Of a stretch of 64,000 nucleotides of DNA, positions 35,808 through 45,689 are shown piece after piece (the first letter of the stretch is position 1; every line of letters starts with the position of its first letter). A model generated the notes under the pieces. The model ran no database searches. It was not told the origin of the DNA and was given only the letters and a program-made list of their open reading frames with translations. The position numbers were made by a program, and so were the translations under genes. Source of the DNA: Sphingobacterium sp. lm-10 (GTDB lineage Bacteria; Bacteroidota; Bacteroidia; Sphingobacteriales; Sphingobacteriaceae); contig NZ_JAMJWC010000002.1 in assembly GCF_023554555.1 (NCBI RefSeq), forward strand, positions 496,001-560,000. Reading direction: 5' to 3'.

Positions 35808-35815
35808 CAAAAATA
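35808..35815 (-). promoter_or_regulatory. Candidate -7 box upstream of msrB
   Basis: Minus-strand TATTTTTG fits TAnnTTTG, 25 nt before the msrB ATG. Confidence 0.42.
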
Positions 35816-35890
35816 CGAAATAAACCCGTTTAAACGGCCTTTTACGCTAATTATTTAGAACGGTTATAAATTAAACTATTCAGTCACGAA

Positions 35891-35924
35891 ATTGTCAGGG
35901 ATTGTTTAAATAGTTATACTTTTG
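35891..35924 (+). promoter_or_regulatory. Candidate promoter of the respiratory cluster
   Basis: ATTG at 35891-35894 and TACTTTTG at 35917-35924 (22-nt spacing) resemble the -33 and -7 boxes. Transcription from here would give a leader of about 75-80 nt before actA. It is the only good promoter seen upstream of the cluster. Confidence 0.5.
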
Positions 35925-36008
35925 TGCAAAGTTTAGTGGGGTGAAAACCCTATTTGAATAGAGATTTTGAATATATCATACACATTAAAATAGTATAAAG
36001 TGCTAAAT

Positions 36009-37298
36009 ATGAGAAATATCTCATCCGTTTTGGGAAAGCTGGCGAAGTCAATATCAGTTGGTTTGGTGTTGTTGTTTGCCGTTACAAGTGTATCAAATGC
36101 GCAGGATGCTTCTAATGGAGGAGCTCTTTTTAAAGCAAACGCATGTAATTCTTGTCACGCCGTAGGTCGTCAATTGACGGGGCCGGATTTGGCAGGATTA
36201 ACAGATCGTCGTGAAGAATCATGGATTATCAACTGGGTGCATAATCCACAAGGTATGGTGGATTCTGGTGATCCACAGGCGGTAGAGCTGAAAGGAAAGT
36301 TTCCTACCATGATGGCGCCATATAGCCACCTTTCTGATGATGATGTACGTGATATCATCGCGTATCTTCAGGCAGAAGAGCAAAAGGCTGCTGCGAAAAA
36401 AGAGCAAGCTGCTGCGCAAGGTGGTGGAGGTGCTAGCCAAGGAGCAAGTACATTGATGATTGTCATTGTGTCTGTCTTGGTAGTTATTGTGGTGGGCGTA
36501 TCGATTCTATTGTCTCGTATTACGAAGACCTTAGAAAAGGTGATCGATACCAACAAAGCATCCATCGATGTGGCTACGGCAGAGTATGCTGCACGTGGTG
36601 GTTCGAAATTCGGCCAATTTGCTAAAGCATTCGTTCGCAATAAGAAATTGGTATTCTTTGCCGTCTTAATGTTGGTTGCACTTTTAGGTGTGGTTGGCTG
36701 GAAGACAGGTTGGAATGTTGGTGTACACCAAGGCTATCAGCCGGTACAGCCGATTAAGTTCTCTCACCAGATTCACGCGGGTGTCAATCAGATTGAGTGT
36801 CAATATTGTCACGGTGGAGCATTTAAATCGAAGAATGCTTCTATTCCATCGGCAAATGTATGTATGAACTGCCATAATACGATTACAGGTGGTGAGCACT
36901 ACGATAACGAGAGTGGTATCTCTCCAGAGATTGCTAAATTGTATCGTGCAGTAGATTGGGATGTGGAAACACGTACTTACGGTAATGATACCCGTCCGAT
37001 CGAATGGATCAGAATTCACAATCTTCCAGATTTCGCGTACTTCAACCACTCACAACACGTTGTGGTAGCTGGTGTAGAGTGTCAGACTTGTCACGGTCCG
37101 ATCGAATCGATGGAAGAAGTATACCAATACTCTCCACTTACCATGAAATGGTGTATTGACTGTCACCGGGAAACTTCCGTTGATACCGACAATCAATACT
37201 ATGATCAATTGATCGAGGCACACGATAAATTGAAAAAAGGAGAGAAAATGACAGCCGCGATGGTCGGTGGTCTAGAATGTGGTAAGTGTCACTATTAA
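36009..37298 (+). CDS. actA: Alternative complex III subunit ActA, multiheme cytochrome c
   Basis: Electron-carrying subunit of the quinol:cytochrome c/oxidase oxidoreductase (alternative complex III). The 429-residue protein has a signal peptide (about 1-31), a monoheme domain with CNSCH (46-50), one TM segment (about 145-168), a second TM (about 213-235), and then a pentaheme domain with CQYCH (264), CMNCH (285), CQTCH (358), CIDCH (382) and CGKCH (424), so six hemes. The N-terminal monoheme module is an addition to the usual pentaheme ActA. The ATG at 36009 is preferred over a GTG at 36000. Confidence 0.93.
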   Translation: MRNISSVLGKLAKSISVGLVLLFAVTSVSNAQDASNGGALFKANACNSCHAVGRQLTGPDLAGLTDRREESWIINWVHNPQGMVDSGDPQAVELKGKFPTMMAPYSHLSDDDVRDIIAYLQAEEQKAAAKKEQAAAQGGGGASQGASTLMIVIVSVLVVIVVGVSILLSRITKTLEKVIDTNKASIDVATAEYAARGGSKFGQFAKAFVRNKKLVFFAVLMLVALLGVVGWKTGWNVGVHQGYQPVQPIKFSHQIHAGVNQIECQYCHGGAFKSKNASIPSANVCMNCHNTITGGEHYDNESGISPEIAKLYRAVDWDVETRTYGNDTRPIEWIRIHNLPDFAYFNHSQHVVVAGVECQTCHGPIESMEEVYQYSPLTMKWCIDCHRETSVDTDNQYYDQLIEAHDKLKKGEKMTAAMVGGLECGKCHY

Positions 37299-37337
37299 TC
37301 AAATCAGAAAAAACGCAATCTTAATATACAGCTTTAC

Positions 37338-40300
37338 ATGGATAGCAACAAAAAATATTGGAAAGGGTTAGAAGAGCTAAATCAAACGCCTGCGTTCGTA
37401 CAGTCGAGCAAAGGGGAGTTTTCTGAGCCTGTTCCCGTAGAGGATGTATTGAATGAAGAGGGATTGAGTACCAAAACACCTCGCCGCGACTTTCTAAAAG
37501 TCTTAGGCTTTGGTTTGGGTGCTGTTTCTTTGGCTGCTTGTCAAAATACACCTGTTCATAAGGCCGTTCCTTACTTAATCAAGCCAGAGGAGGTCACGCC
37601 AGGTATTCCTAACTATTACGCTTCATCATTTAACGGACAAAGTGTATTAGTCCGCACACGTGAGGGCCGTCCTATCTTAATAGAGGCTAACCCAAATAGT
37701 GTTGGCCTAGTACAAGGTACAGAATCGTCTACAGTCGCTTCGGTATTGGATTTGTACGATATGACTAACAAACTACAGAATCCGCAAATTGGTGGTAGAG
37801 ATGTAGAATGGGCTAAGTTGGATGCTAAAGTAATCGAAGCGTTAAACAAAGCAGTACAAGCTGGAAAGCGTGTTGCAATTGTATCAAGAACAATCAACAG
37901 TCCTACTGCTTTAGCTACTATAGCAGAATTTACTAATCGGTACCCAGGTACAGTACACGTACAATTGGATCCGATTTCTTACGCTGGTATCCGTGCTGCT
38001 AATGAGGCTAGTTTTGGTCGATCAGTAGTACCATCTTATAAGTTTGAACAAGCATTAGTTGTCCTATCGGTAGGTGCTGACTTCTTAGGAACTTGGTTAG
38101 ACGGCGAAGAGCATACGCAAGACTATATTAAAAATAGAAACTATAAATCGTTAGAAGCAGGCAAGATGTCTCGCCATATTCAATTCGAAACCGGATTGAG
38201 CATGACAGGTACGAATGCGGATGTGCGTATCGCTATCAAGCCTTCGGAAGAAGCTGCTGTACTGATCTCATTATATAACGAAATCACCGGCTCATCATTA
38301 ACAGGAGGTATTCAGCAATCTAATGCAGCCACAGCGATTAAGTTGGCGGCACAGGAATTGTTGAAAAACCGTGGTCAGGCATTGGTAGTTGCTGGTGCAA
38401 ACGATGTAAACATCCAAACGTTGACCAATGCAATTAATGCAGCAATTGGCGCTTATGGTACCACCATTGATCTAGACAACTATTCTAAAAAGTACCAAGG
38501 ATCTGAAACAGAATTTGCATCGCTATTAGGTATGGCAAATGCAGGTCAGATTGGTGCTGCTATCCTTTGGAACAGCAATCCAGTATATGATTATTACGAC
38601 AGTGCAGCGGTAAAACAAGCACTTTCTAAAATAGACTTTACACTTTCCTTCTCCGACCGTGCGGATGAGACTGCTTCAGAATTGAAAGCAATCGCTCCAG
38701 CAAGTACCTTCTTAGAATCTTGGGGTGATGAGTCCTCGAAAGTCGGTTATTACACTATTGTACAACCTACGATCAATCCAGTATTCAATACACGCCAAGC
38801 AGAAGTTAGCTTATTAACTTGGGCAGGAAACAACACGGACATCTACACGTATGTACGTAATATCTGGGAGTCAAACATCTTACCTGGTGGTAGCAAAGAC
38901 TGGACAGATATCTTACAAACAGGTTTTGAATACAAAGGCGATACAAGCGCAACTTCAGCTAATTTTGCTGGTAATGTTAGCGCGGCAGCATCTGCTGCTA
39001 CTACAGCCGCTCAGGCTATTAAAGCAGGTGACGACTTCGAATTAGCTTTGTACGAATCTTCTGCTATACGCGACGGACGTCATGCCAATAATGCATTCTT
39101 GCAAGAATTGCCAGATCCAGTTTCTAAAGTAACCTGGGATAACTACGTAGCACTTAATCCAAAAGATGCAGAACGTCTTGGTTTCGGAGAGAAGAGTACG
39201 GCTACTGTAAAAGCTGGAGACTTAGAAGTAGAGCTTCCGGTATTGGCACAGCCAGGTCAGGCTTTAGGAACAGCATCTGTTGCATTAGGCTACGGGCGTA
39301 CCAAAGTAGGTAAAGCAGGTAATAATGTCGGTGTTAATGTATTCCCTTTTGCTCAGGTAAAAGACGGCACTGTACAATTTGTCAATAAAGTATCAATTAG
39401 CAAAGCATCTCGCATTTACGAATTGGCGCAGACGCAAACGCACCATACCATTGAAGGTCGTAATATTGTTCGTGAAACCACTTTCGCTAACTATTTGAAA
39501 AACCCAGCTTCTGAAGCGGGTAAATTTTCTGACGATCATAAATCCTACGACTTGTGGAACAAGTTCGAGCAGCCTGGTCACAAGTGGGTGATGGCAATCG
39601 ACCTGAACGCATGTACTGGATGTGGTTCTTGTATTGTAGCCTGTAATATTGAAAACAATATTCCGGTAGTAGGTCGTGACGAGGTTCGCCGTCGTCGGGA
39701 GATGCACTGGTTGCGTATCGACCGTTATTACACGATCGAAGAAGATGGACAGGGATACACTAAAGAAGATGATATCGCAAACCTTTCTTCCTTCGAGAAT
39801 GTAACAGTGGTACATCAGCCAATGATGTGTCAACACTGTGAGCATGCTCCATGTGAAACCGTTTGTCCGGTATTGGCTACGGTACACTCTTCTGAAGGAT
39901 TGAATCACATGGCGTACAACCGTTGTTTCGGTACACGTTACTGTGCAAATAACTGTCCATATAAAGTGCGTCGTTTCAACTGGTTTAACTACTGGAACGA
40001 CTCTCGTTTCGATAACTACTTGAACAACGAGTTTACACAATTAGTGCTTAATCCAGACGTTACAACACGCTCACGTGGTGTAATGGAGAAATGTTCTATG
40101 TGTATTCAACGTATTCAAGCAGGTAAGCTTCACGCCAAAATGGAAGGTCGTAAACTGCAAGATGGAGATATCAAATTGGCCTGCTCAAGCGTATGTAGCG
40201 CGAATGCTATGATCTTCGGTGATGCTAACGATCCTAATTCAGAAGTTTCCAAAGCATTGCGTAGTGAGCGTATCTACTACGTGTTGGAAGAAATCAACGT

Positions 40301-40352
40301 ACAACCGAACATCGGTTATATGACGAAAGTTAGAAACACCTTTGAAGCTTAA
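37338..40352 (+). CDS. actB: Alternative complex III subunit ActB, molybdopterin-like plus FeS
   Basis: Large periplasmic subunit of alternative complex III, 1004 residues. It starts with a twin-arginine signal (TPRRDFLKVLGFG, RR at 49-50) that ends in a possible lipobox (LAAC, Cys68). Residues about 75-700 form the molybdopterin-oxidoreductase-like domain, which in this complex lacks cofactor. Residues about 750-970 form the iron-sulfur domain with CTGCGSC (759), CQHCEHAPCETVC, CFGTRYCANNC and CSMCIQR. Electrons from menaquinol pass through these clusters to ActA/ActE hemes. It is 39 nt downstream of actA. Confidence 0.95.
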   Translation: MDSNKKYWKGLEELNQTPAFVQSSKGEFSEPVPVEDVLNEEGLSTKTPRRDFLKVLGFGLGAVSLAACQNTPVHKAVPYLIKPEEVTPGIPNYYASSFNGQSVLVRTREGRPILIEANPNSVGLVQGTESSTVASVLDLYDMTNKLQNPQIGGRDVEWAKLDAKVIEALNKAVQAGKRVAIVSRTINSPTALATIAEFTNRYPGTVHVQLDPISYAGIRAANEASFGRSVVPSYKFEQALVVLSVGADFLGTWLDGEEHTQDYIKNRNYKSLEAGKMSRHIQFETGLSMTGTNADVRIAIKPSEEAAVLISLYNEITGSSLTGGIQQSNAATAIKLAAQELLKNRGQALVVAGANDVNIQTLTNAINAAIGAYGTTIDLDNYSKKYQGSETEFASLLGMANAGQIGAAILWNSNPVYDYYDSAAVKQALSKIDFTLSFSDRADETASELKAIAPASTFLESWGDESSKVGYYTIVQPTINPVFNTRQAEVSLLTWAGNNTDIYTYVRNIWESNILPGGSKDWTDILQTGFEYKGDTSATSANFAGNVSAAASAATTAAQAIKAGDDFELALYESSAIRDGRHANNAFLQELPDPVSKVTWDNYVALNPKDAERLGFGEKSTATVKAGDLEVELPVLAQPGQALGTASVALGYGRTKVGKAGNNVGVNVFPFAQVKDGTVQFVNKVSISKASRIYELAQTQTHHTIEGRNIVRETTFANYLKNPASEAGKFSDDHKSYDLWNKFEQPGHKWVMAIDLNACTGCGSCIVACNIENNIPVVGRDEVRRRREMHWLRIDRYYTIEEDGQGYTKEDDIANLSSFENVTVVHQPMMCQHCEHAPCETVCPVLATVHSSEGLNHMAYNRCFGTRYCANNCPYKVRRFNWFNYWNDSRFDNYLNNEFTQLVLNPDVTTRSRGVMEKCSMCIQRIQAGKLHAKMEGRKLQDGDIKLACSSVCSANAMIFGDANDPNSEVSKALRSERIYYVLEEINVQPNIGYMTKVRNTFEA

Positions 40353-40381
40353 TCTTGTTCAAATTTTTGAAATAAACAACT

Positions 40382-41863
40382 ATGTCATCGCATAACGAAT
40401 CAATATTAAGAGAACCATTAGTTACCGGGAAAGATATCTCGTACGCGCAAATCACGAACGATGTATTGCTTCCGGTAGAAAACAAGCCAAATAAAGCTTG
40501 GTGGATAGGATTTATCGTGGCCGTCTGCGGAGCAATGCTTTGGGTTATCAGTGTCGGTTATACATTTTGGACTGGTATTGGCGCCTGGGGTTTGAATAAG
40601 ACCGTAGGCTGGGCATGGGATATCACCGACTTTGTATGGTGGGTAGGTATCGGTCACGCCGGTACATTGATCTCCGCTGTACTCTTGCTCTTCCGTCAAA
40701 ACTGGCGTAACTCCATTAACCGCTCGGCAGAAGCGATGACGATCTTCGCTGTAATTTGTGCCGCTACGTATGTTGTCGCTCACATGGGGCGTCCGTGGTT
40801 AGCGTATTGGATTTTCCCATTGCCGAATCAATATGGTTCACTTTGGGTAAACTTCAACTCCCCATTAGTATGGGATGCATTTGCCATCTCTACTTATTTC
40901 ACCGTATCATTAGTATTCTGGTACGTAGGTTTATTGCCGGATATTTCTTCGGTACGTGACCGCGCTACAGGCTTGAAAAAGAAAGTATATTCTACGCTAT
41001 CATTCGGTTGGAATGGATCAGTAAAAACGTGGCAACGTTTTGAGATCGTTTCCCTTGTATTAGCCGGTATCTCTACACCACTTGTACTATCTGTACACAC
41101 GATTGTATCCATGGACTTTGCCACATCCGTTATTCCTGGATGGCACACTACGATTTTCCCTCCGTACTTCGTTGCGGGAGCGATCTTCTCTGGTTTCGCG
41201 ATGGTACAGACCTTATTATTGATCCTTCGTAAGGTGATGAACTTTGAGAACTACATTACCATGTTCCACATCGAGTCGATGAACAAAATTATCATGGTTA
41301 CAGGTTCCATCGTAGGTATCGCTTACTTGACCGAGTTATTCATCGCTTGGTACTCTGGTTCGGAGTATGAGATGTATGCATTTGCTAATCGCGTCGCTGG
41401 TCCTTATGCTTGGGCTTACTGGGCGATGATGACGTGTAACGTAATCTCTCCACAGTTATTCTGGTTCAAGAAAATTCGTACCAGTATTCCAATCTCTTGG
41501 GTACTTTCCATCGTCGTAAATATTGGTATGTGGTTTGAGCGTTTCGTGATTATCGTAACTTCTCTTCACCGTGATTACCTACCATCATCTTGGGCGATGT
41601 TTTATCCTACTTGGGTAGATGTGGGTATCTTCATTGGATCGATCGGACTATTCTTTACCTTATTCTTGCTTTTCATCCGTTTCTTGCCAAGTATTGCTAT
41701 GGCAGAGGTGAAATTGCTATTGAAAAGTGCTTCTCTACAACAAAAGACCAAATTGGTTCAAGAGGGTGCATTCCCAGAGGAGCAAGTGGAATACTTTAGA
41801 AACTCTTTGACAAAGTATGATTCCGTTTCGGAAGAGGATATTAATGCTTTACGTAAAAAATAA
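40382..41863 (+). CDS. actC: Alternative complex III subunit ActC, quinol-binding NrfD-like
   Basis: Integral membrane subunit of the NrfD/PsrC family, 493 residues with about ten TM helices. Together with ActF it holds the quinol-oxidation site. Conserved family positions visible include GHAGTLISAVLLLFRQNWR, GRPWLAYW and FHIESMNKIIM. A cytosolic C-terminal tail (about 430-493) is charged and helical. Its stop lies 5 nt before actD. Confidence 0.94.
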   Translation: MSSHNESILREPLVTGKDISYAQITNDVLLPVENKPNKAWWIGFIVAVCGAMLWVISVGYTFWTGIGAWGLNKTVGWAWDITDFVWWVGIGHAGTLISAVLLLFRQNWRNSINRSAEAMTIFAVICAATYVVAHMGRPWLAYWIFPLPNQYGSLWVNFNSPLVWDAFAISTYFTVSLVFWYVGLLPDISSVRDRATGLKKKVYSTLSFGWNGSVKTWQRFEIVSLVLAGISTPLVLSVHTIVSMDFATSVIPGWHTTIFPPYFVAGAIFSGFAMVQTLLLILRKVMNFENYITMFHIESMNKIIMVTGSIVGIAYLTELFIAWYSGSEYEMYAFANRVAGPYAWAYWAMMTCNVISPQLFWFKKIRTSIPISWVLSIVVNIGMWFERFVIIVTSLHRDYLPSSWAMFYPTWVDVGIFIGSIGLFFTLFLLFIRFLPSIAMAEVKLLLKSASLQQKTKLVQEGAFPEEQVEYFRNSLTKYDSVSEEDINALRKK

Positions 41864-41868
41864 TAGCA

Positions 41869-42405
41869 ATGAGCAACACAAAATATATACTAGGTAGTTT
41901 TGCAGATCCCGACGAGATGATGCACGGGATCGAAAAATTGCAAGAGAACAATATCAGCATTTACGATTGCTATACACCAATGCCTATTCACGGTATTGAG
42001 GCGAAGCTAGGTGTAAAACCTTCACGCTTACCTATTGCAGCATTTATTGCAGGTGCTACAGGAACGATTTTAGGATTTAGTTTGTTGTTTTATACAACAG
42101 CATACGATTGGCCGATGAACGTGGGCGGTAAGCCATCTCTACCTTTGCCGAACTTTGTGCCGGTAACTTTTGAGGTAACGATTCTATTGTGTGCACTCGG
42201 AATGGTGGCTACATTTTTCTACCGCAATCATTTGTTTCCAGGTCGTGCACCACGGGTGATGGACCTACGCGCATCTGACGATAGATTTATCATTGCTATC
42301 GATGCGAAAGAAAATACAGATCACGACCTTATTGACGGTTTATTGAAAGATGCAGGAGCAGTAGAGGTTAAATTCAATGAAAGGAAATATGTTAGCTATG
42401 AATAA
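41869..42405 (+). CDS. actD: Alternative complex III subunit ActD (DUF3341)
   Basis: A 178-residue membrane protein of the DUF3341 family, a structural subunit of alternative complex III. It has an N-terminal soluble ferredoxin-like domain (YILGSFADPDEMMHGIEKL), two TM helices (about 56-78 and 100-121), and a C-terminal soluble part. It overlaps the chosen actE start by 8 nt, indicating translational coupling. Confidence 0.92.
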   Translation: MSNTKYILGSFADPDEMMHGIEKLQENNISIYDCYTPMPIHGIEAKLGVKPSRLPIAAFIAGATGTILGFSLLFYTTAYDWPMNVGGKPSLPLPNFVPVTFEVTILLCALGMVATFFYRNHLFPGRAPRVMDLRASDDRFIIAIDAKENTDHDLIDGLLKDAGAVEVKFNERKYVSYE

Positions 42406-43030
42406 GAAGAACTTTCTTGGAACTGTATGCGCGGCGGTTGCTTTGGCTGCTGTAGTTTCTGCTTGCGGAGACGGTACTACTCGTAGTACAGGTTGGGAAT
42501 TTTCTCGTAATATGTATGACCCGATTGCTTTCAATCCGGATCAGCCTAATAGAAATTTTAAAAACGGGATCACTGCTCAAACTCCTCCAACAGGTACTAC
42601 GCCGATCGGATTCGAACGTTTCGAGTATGATAACAGTATTGAAGGATATGAGTTGGCCGGTGCGCAGATTACAACCAATCCACTGACGGTAACGGAGCAA
42701 AACCTGAAAGAAGGACACGCATTATATGTTACCTATTGTGCAGTATGCCACGGTCCAGAAGGTAATGGTGATGGTGCAATCACAAAAGACAGAGAGGTAG
42801 AGGATTCCAGAGGTAAACGTTCATTAGAGAACTTCCCGGAACCGCCTTCTTATCACAAGTCTGCTGGTACACCATCTTCACGTGGTGGACAGATGTCTGA
42901 ATTGACAGCAGGTAAGATCTTCCACACCATCACATACGGATGGAACTCTATGGGTCCGCATGCATCACAAATCACACCGGAAGATCGTTGGAAGGTTGTT
43001 ATGTATGTGCAAGAATTACAAAAGAAATAA
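42398..43030 (+). CDS. actE: Alternative complex III subunit ActE, monoheme cytochrome c lipoprotein
   Basis: A 210-residue lipoprotein cytochrome c. The start at 42398 (MNKKNFLGTVCAAV) overlaps the end of actD; in-frame ATGs at 42377 and 42389 are alternatives. The lipobox VVSAC gives a lipidated N-terminus near residue 23. The heme site CAVCH lies near residue 112, followed by GPEGNGDG, and the distal methionine is probably in the GWNSMGPHASQ segment. It passes electrons from the Act complex to oxidase. Confidence 0.93.
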   Translation: MNKKNFLGTVCAAVALAAVVSACGDGTTRSTGWEFSRNMYDPIAFNPDQPNRNFKNGITAQTPPTGTTPIGFERFEYDNSIEGYELAGAQITTNPLTVTEQNLKEGHALYVTYCAVCHGPEGNGDGAITKDREVEDSRGKRSLENFPEPPSYHKSAGTPSSRGGQMSELTAGKIFHTITYGWNSMGPHASQITPEDRWKVVMYVQELQKK

Positions 43031-43049
43031 TTAAACATCAAGTTAATAA

Positions 43050-44285
43050 ATGGGAACTCACAATCATCATCACGATTATAATTTTAGCGAGCAGTTTCAA
43101 TTTGGTGGCGTAGCCAAAATTTTGAGCATAGTCGCTGTTGTAATTGGTATAGCAAGTATTGCATGGGGTTTGCTGTCGCATGATCACATCATCCATGAGC
43201 GTACTTACGCCAATTTATTATTGATGGGCTATTATTTCACCTGTGTATGTGCGGCCGGCGCGTTTTTCGTGGCTTTGCAGTTGGTAACACAATCTGGCTG
43301 GTCTGCTGGTTTGCTTCGCATCCCGCAAGCGATGGCTAGTGTATTACCGATCGCATCGTTGATTTTATTGATCATCGTAGGCTTAGGATTGTACACACAT
43401 AACTTATACCATCATTGGCATGCCGACGGTCTTACTGATCCAACTAGTCCAAACTACGACCCGCTGATAGCAGGTAAAGCAGCATTTTTAAATGTACCAG
43501 GATTCTTGATCCGTCAGGTATTATTTATGGGCTCATACAGCATTTTCGCATTTATCTTGGCAAAGCTGTCTTATAATGAAGATTTAAGCGGTGGATTAAA
43601 CGGCTACAAAAAGAGCTTTAAGCTATCCGCATTATTCTTAGTAATTTTTGGTTTTACAACACCAATCTGGTCATTCGATACCATCATGTCATTAGAGGCA
43701 CACTGGTTCTCTACCATGTTTGGTTGGTACAACTTTGCGGCGATGTGGGTAAGCGGTATTTCTGCTATTACATTGATCTTAATATTGCTGAAGAAAGCTG
43801 GATATATGTCATGGGTTAATGAGAACCATTTACATGACTTAGGTAAGTTGATGTTCGGATTCTCTATCTTCTGGACTTATGTATGGTTTGCCCAGTTTAT
43901 GTTGATCTGGTACTCAAACATTCCAGAAGAAACAGTATATTTTTACAAAAGATGGGAGCCAGAGTACAAACCTTGGTTTTGGTTGAGTATCGTTATCAAC
44001 TTTTTAGCACCTTTGCTATTGTTAGTGGATCGCGATGCAAAACGTAAAGAAACATTCATGATGTGTGTGGCTATCTTACTTCTTTTAGGTCACTGGTTAG
44101 ATTACTATATCATGATCATGCCAGGTACAGTAGAAGCGCATCGTGGGTTTGGTGTCATTGAAGTAGGTACAGCTATTGGCTTCGCCGGATTGTTTACATT
44201 CCTGGTACTTACTAAGCTTAGCAAACATGCTTTGGCACCGAAGCACCATCCATTTTTGGATGAAAGCTTACATCATCAGATTTAA
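43050..44285 (+). CDS. actF: Alternative complex III subunit ActF
   Basis: Second NrfD-like integral membrane subunit of alternative complex III, 411 residues with about ten TM helices. It starts with a short histidine-rich tail (MGTHNHHHDYNF). Family stretches seen are YYFTCVCAAGAFFVALQ, SYSIFAFILAKLS and the IPEETVYFYKRWEPEYK periplasmic loop. The cluster passes directly from actF into the oxidase genes with a 40-nt gap, so the complex and oxidase are made together. Confidence 0.93.
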   Translation: MGTHNHHHDYNFSEQFQFGGVAKILSIVAVVIGIASIAWGLLSHDHIIHERTYANLLLMGYYFTCVCAAGAFFVALQLVTQSGWSAGLLRIPQAMASVLPIASLILLIIVGLGLYTHNLYHHWHADGLTDPTSPNYDPLIAGKAAFLNVPGFLIRQVLFMGSYSIFAFILAKLSYNEDLSGGLNGYKKSFKLSALFLVIFGFTTPIWSFDTIMSLEAHWFSTMFGWYNFAAMWVSGISAITLILILLKKAGYMSWVNENHLHDLGKLMFGFSIFWTYVWFAQFMLIWYSNIPEETVYFYKRWEPEYKPWFWLSIVINFLAPLLLLVDRDAKRKETFMMCVAILLLLGHWLDYYIMIMPGTVEAHRGFGVIEVGTAIGFAGLFTFLVLTKLSKHALAPKHHPFLDESLHHQI

Positions 44286-44325
44286 AGGTTAAGTAGCGCA
44301 TTACGTATAAACGTTTTTATAGAAA

Positions 44326-45663
44326 ATGAAGTTTACAATATATAACAAGTTCAAGACGATAATAGGCTTTTTGCTCCTGTTCAACTTACTGGTGGCTCTA
44401 CCAGCATCTGCTTCTTATCAAGATTCGGTAGTGAACAATGCACAAGTAGATCCAGCTGCGGCACCGGGTGATCAAACGCAGGTTGACAGTGTTACGGTAG
44501 CCACAGATGACGCGTCTGGTGATACAACCGCCTCTGCGGTAGTATCAGATCAGCGGACAAGCACGGGTGATGAGGCGACCACTTCTGTGGAAGCAGACAA
44601 GCAAATCGATGCGCAGGTGTATAAAGACATGACGTACTACCTGATGTATTTCTTATTGATCTGTATCATCGTTGCTGTAATTGGTAAAATACAGCACATC
44701 TACACTTTGTCACGTCGCATCACTGGTAAATACAATCCACTAGCAAATAATAACCTTCAGGCTACACTGTTATTAGTATTCCTGATTTTGTTTCTAGCCG
44801 GCGTGTACTACTCCTACGCTGTATGGGGTGTATGGTCATGGAGAGATGCTGTTACCGAGCACGGTAAAGACATCGATCAGATGTTTATCATCACGTTAAT
44901 CATCACCACATTTGTGATGATTGTCGTACACATCCTCCTGTTGGTATTTGCATACCTATATCGGATGCGTCTGAATCGCAAAGCGTATTTCTATCCACAC
45001 AACGATTCTATCGAGCGTCTGTGGACTATTGTTCCAGCGATCGTACTTACAGTATTGGTATTATTTGGTTTCTTTACTTGGAGAAAGATTACGAATGTTC
45101 CAGAAGAATTGCAGGATTCTGCATTACAAGTAGAGGTAATGGGAGAGCAGTTTATGTGGACTGTACGTTACCCTGGTGCTGACGGTGTCATTGGTAAACG
45201 TAATTACAAGCTAACTACACCGACTAACCCTTACGGTATCGATTTTACAGATAAATCTGCTTGGGATGATGTAAAAGGCGCAGATATCGTATTACCGGTT
45301 AATCAGCCTGTACGTTTCCACATCATTTCTAAAGACATCATTCACTCTTTCTATATTCCTGATTTCAGAGTACAGATCAATGCTGTACCAGGGATGACGA
45401 ATTATTTCCAGTTTACACCGACTACCACGACTCGTGATATGCGTGATAAACTAAACGATCAGTCGTACGATTATGTGATGTTATGTGCTAAGATCTGTGG
45501 AGAAAGTCACTATAATATGCAGAAGAAAGTCGTAGTAGTTACGGAAGCAGAATATAAAGAATGGCTCGCTAAACAACCGAAGTTTTTCACCGAAGATCTT
45601 CAAAAGGAGTATGCTCAGGCTGATAATGGTGAGGAAGTGTTGAATACAGCCTCATTGAATTAA
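44326..45663 (+). CDS. coxB: Cytochrome c oxidase subunit II
   Basis: CuA-bearing subunit of the caa3-type oxidase, 445 residues. The N-terminus has a signal peptide (about 1-29) and a low-complexity Ala/Asp/Thr/Val linker (30-100). Three to four TM helices follow (about 106-126, 147-168, 187-212, 235-254). The CuA ligands are in HSFYIPDFRVQ and CAKICGESHYNM (C-x3-C-x3-H-x2-M). No heme c domain is fused, so electrons must arrive from ActE/ActA. The extra helices and linker make it longer than the classical subunit. Confidence 0.94.
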   Translation: MKFTIYNKFKTIIGFLLLFNLLVALPASASYQDSVVNNAQVDPAAAPGDQTQVDSVTVATDDASGDTTASAVVSDQRTSTGDEATTSVEADKQIDAQVYKDMTYYLMYFLLICIIVAVIGKIQHIYTLSRRITGKYNPLANNNLQATLLLVFLILFLAGVYYSYAVWGVWSWRDAVTEHGKDIDQMFIITLIITTFVMIVVHILLLVFAYLYRMRLNRKAYFYPHNDSIERLWTIVPAIVLTVLVLFGFFTWRKITNVPEELQDSALQVEVMGEQFMWTVRYPGADGVIGKRNYKLTTPTNPYGIDFTDKSAWDDVKGADIVLPVNQPVRFHIISKDIIHSFYIPDFRVQINAVPGMTNYFQFTPTTTTRDMRDKLNDQSYDYVMLCAKICGESHYNMQKKVVVVTEAEYKEWLAKQPKFFTEDLQKEYAQADNGEEVLNTASLN

Positions 45664-45689
45664 TTTTTTAAAGAGTTTTAATTTTAGAT

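Noticed and set aside
39393-40040. 215-codon minus-strand ORF opposite the actB iron-sulfur domain
   Set aside because: It lies wholly inside actB, has no family features and a composition dictated by the opposite strand.
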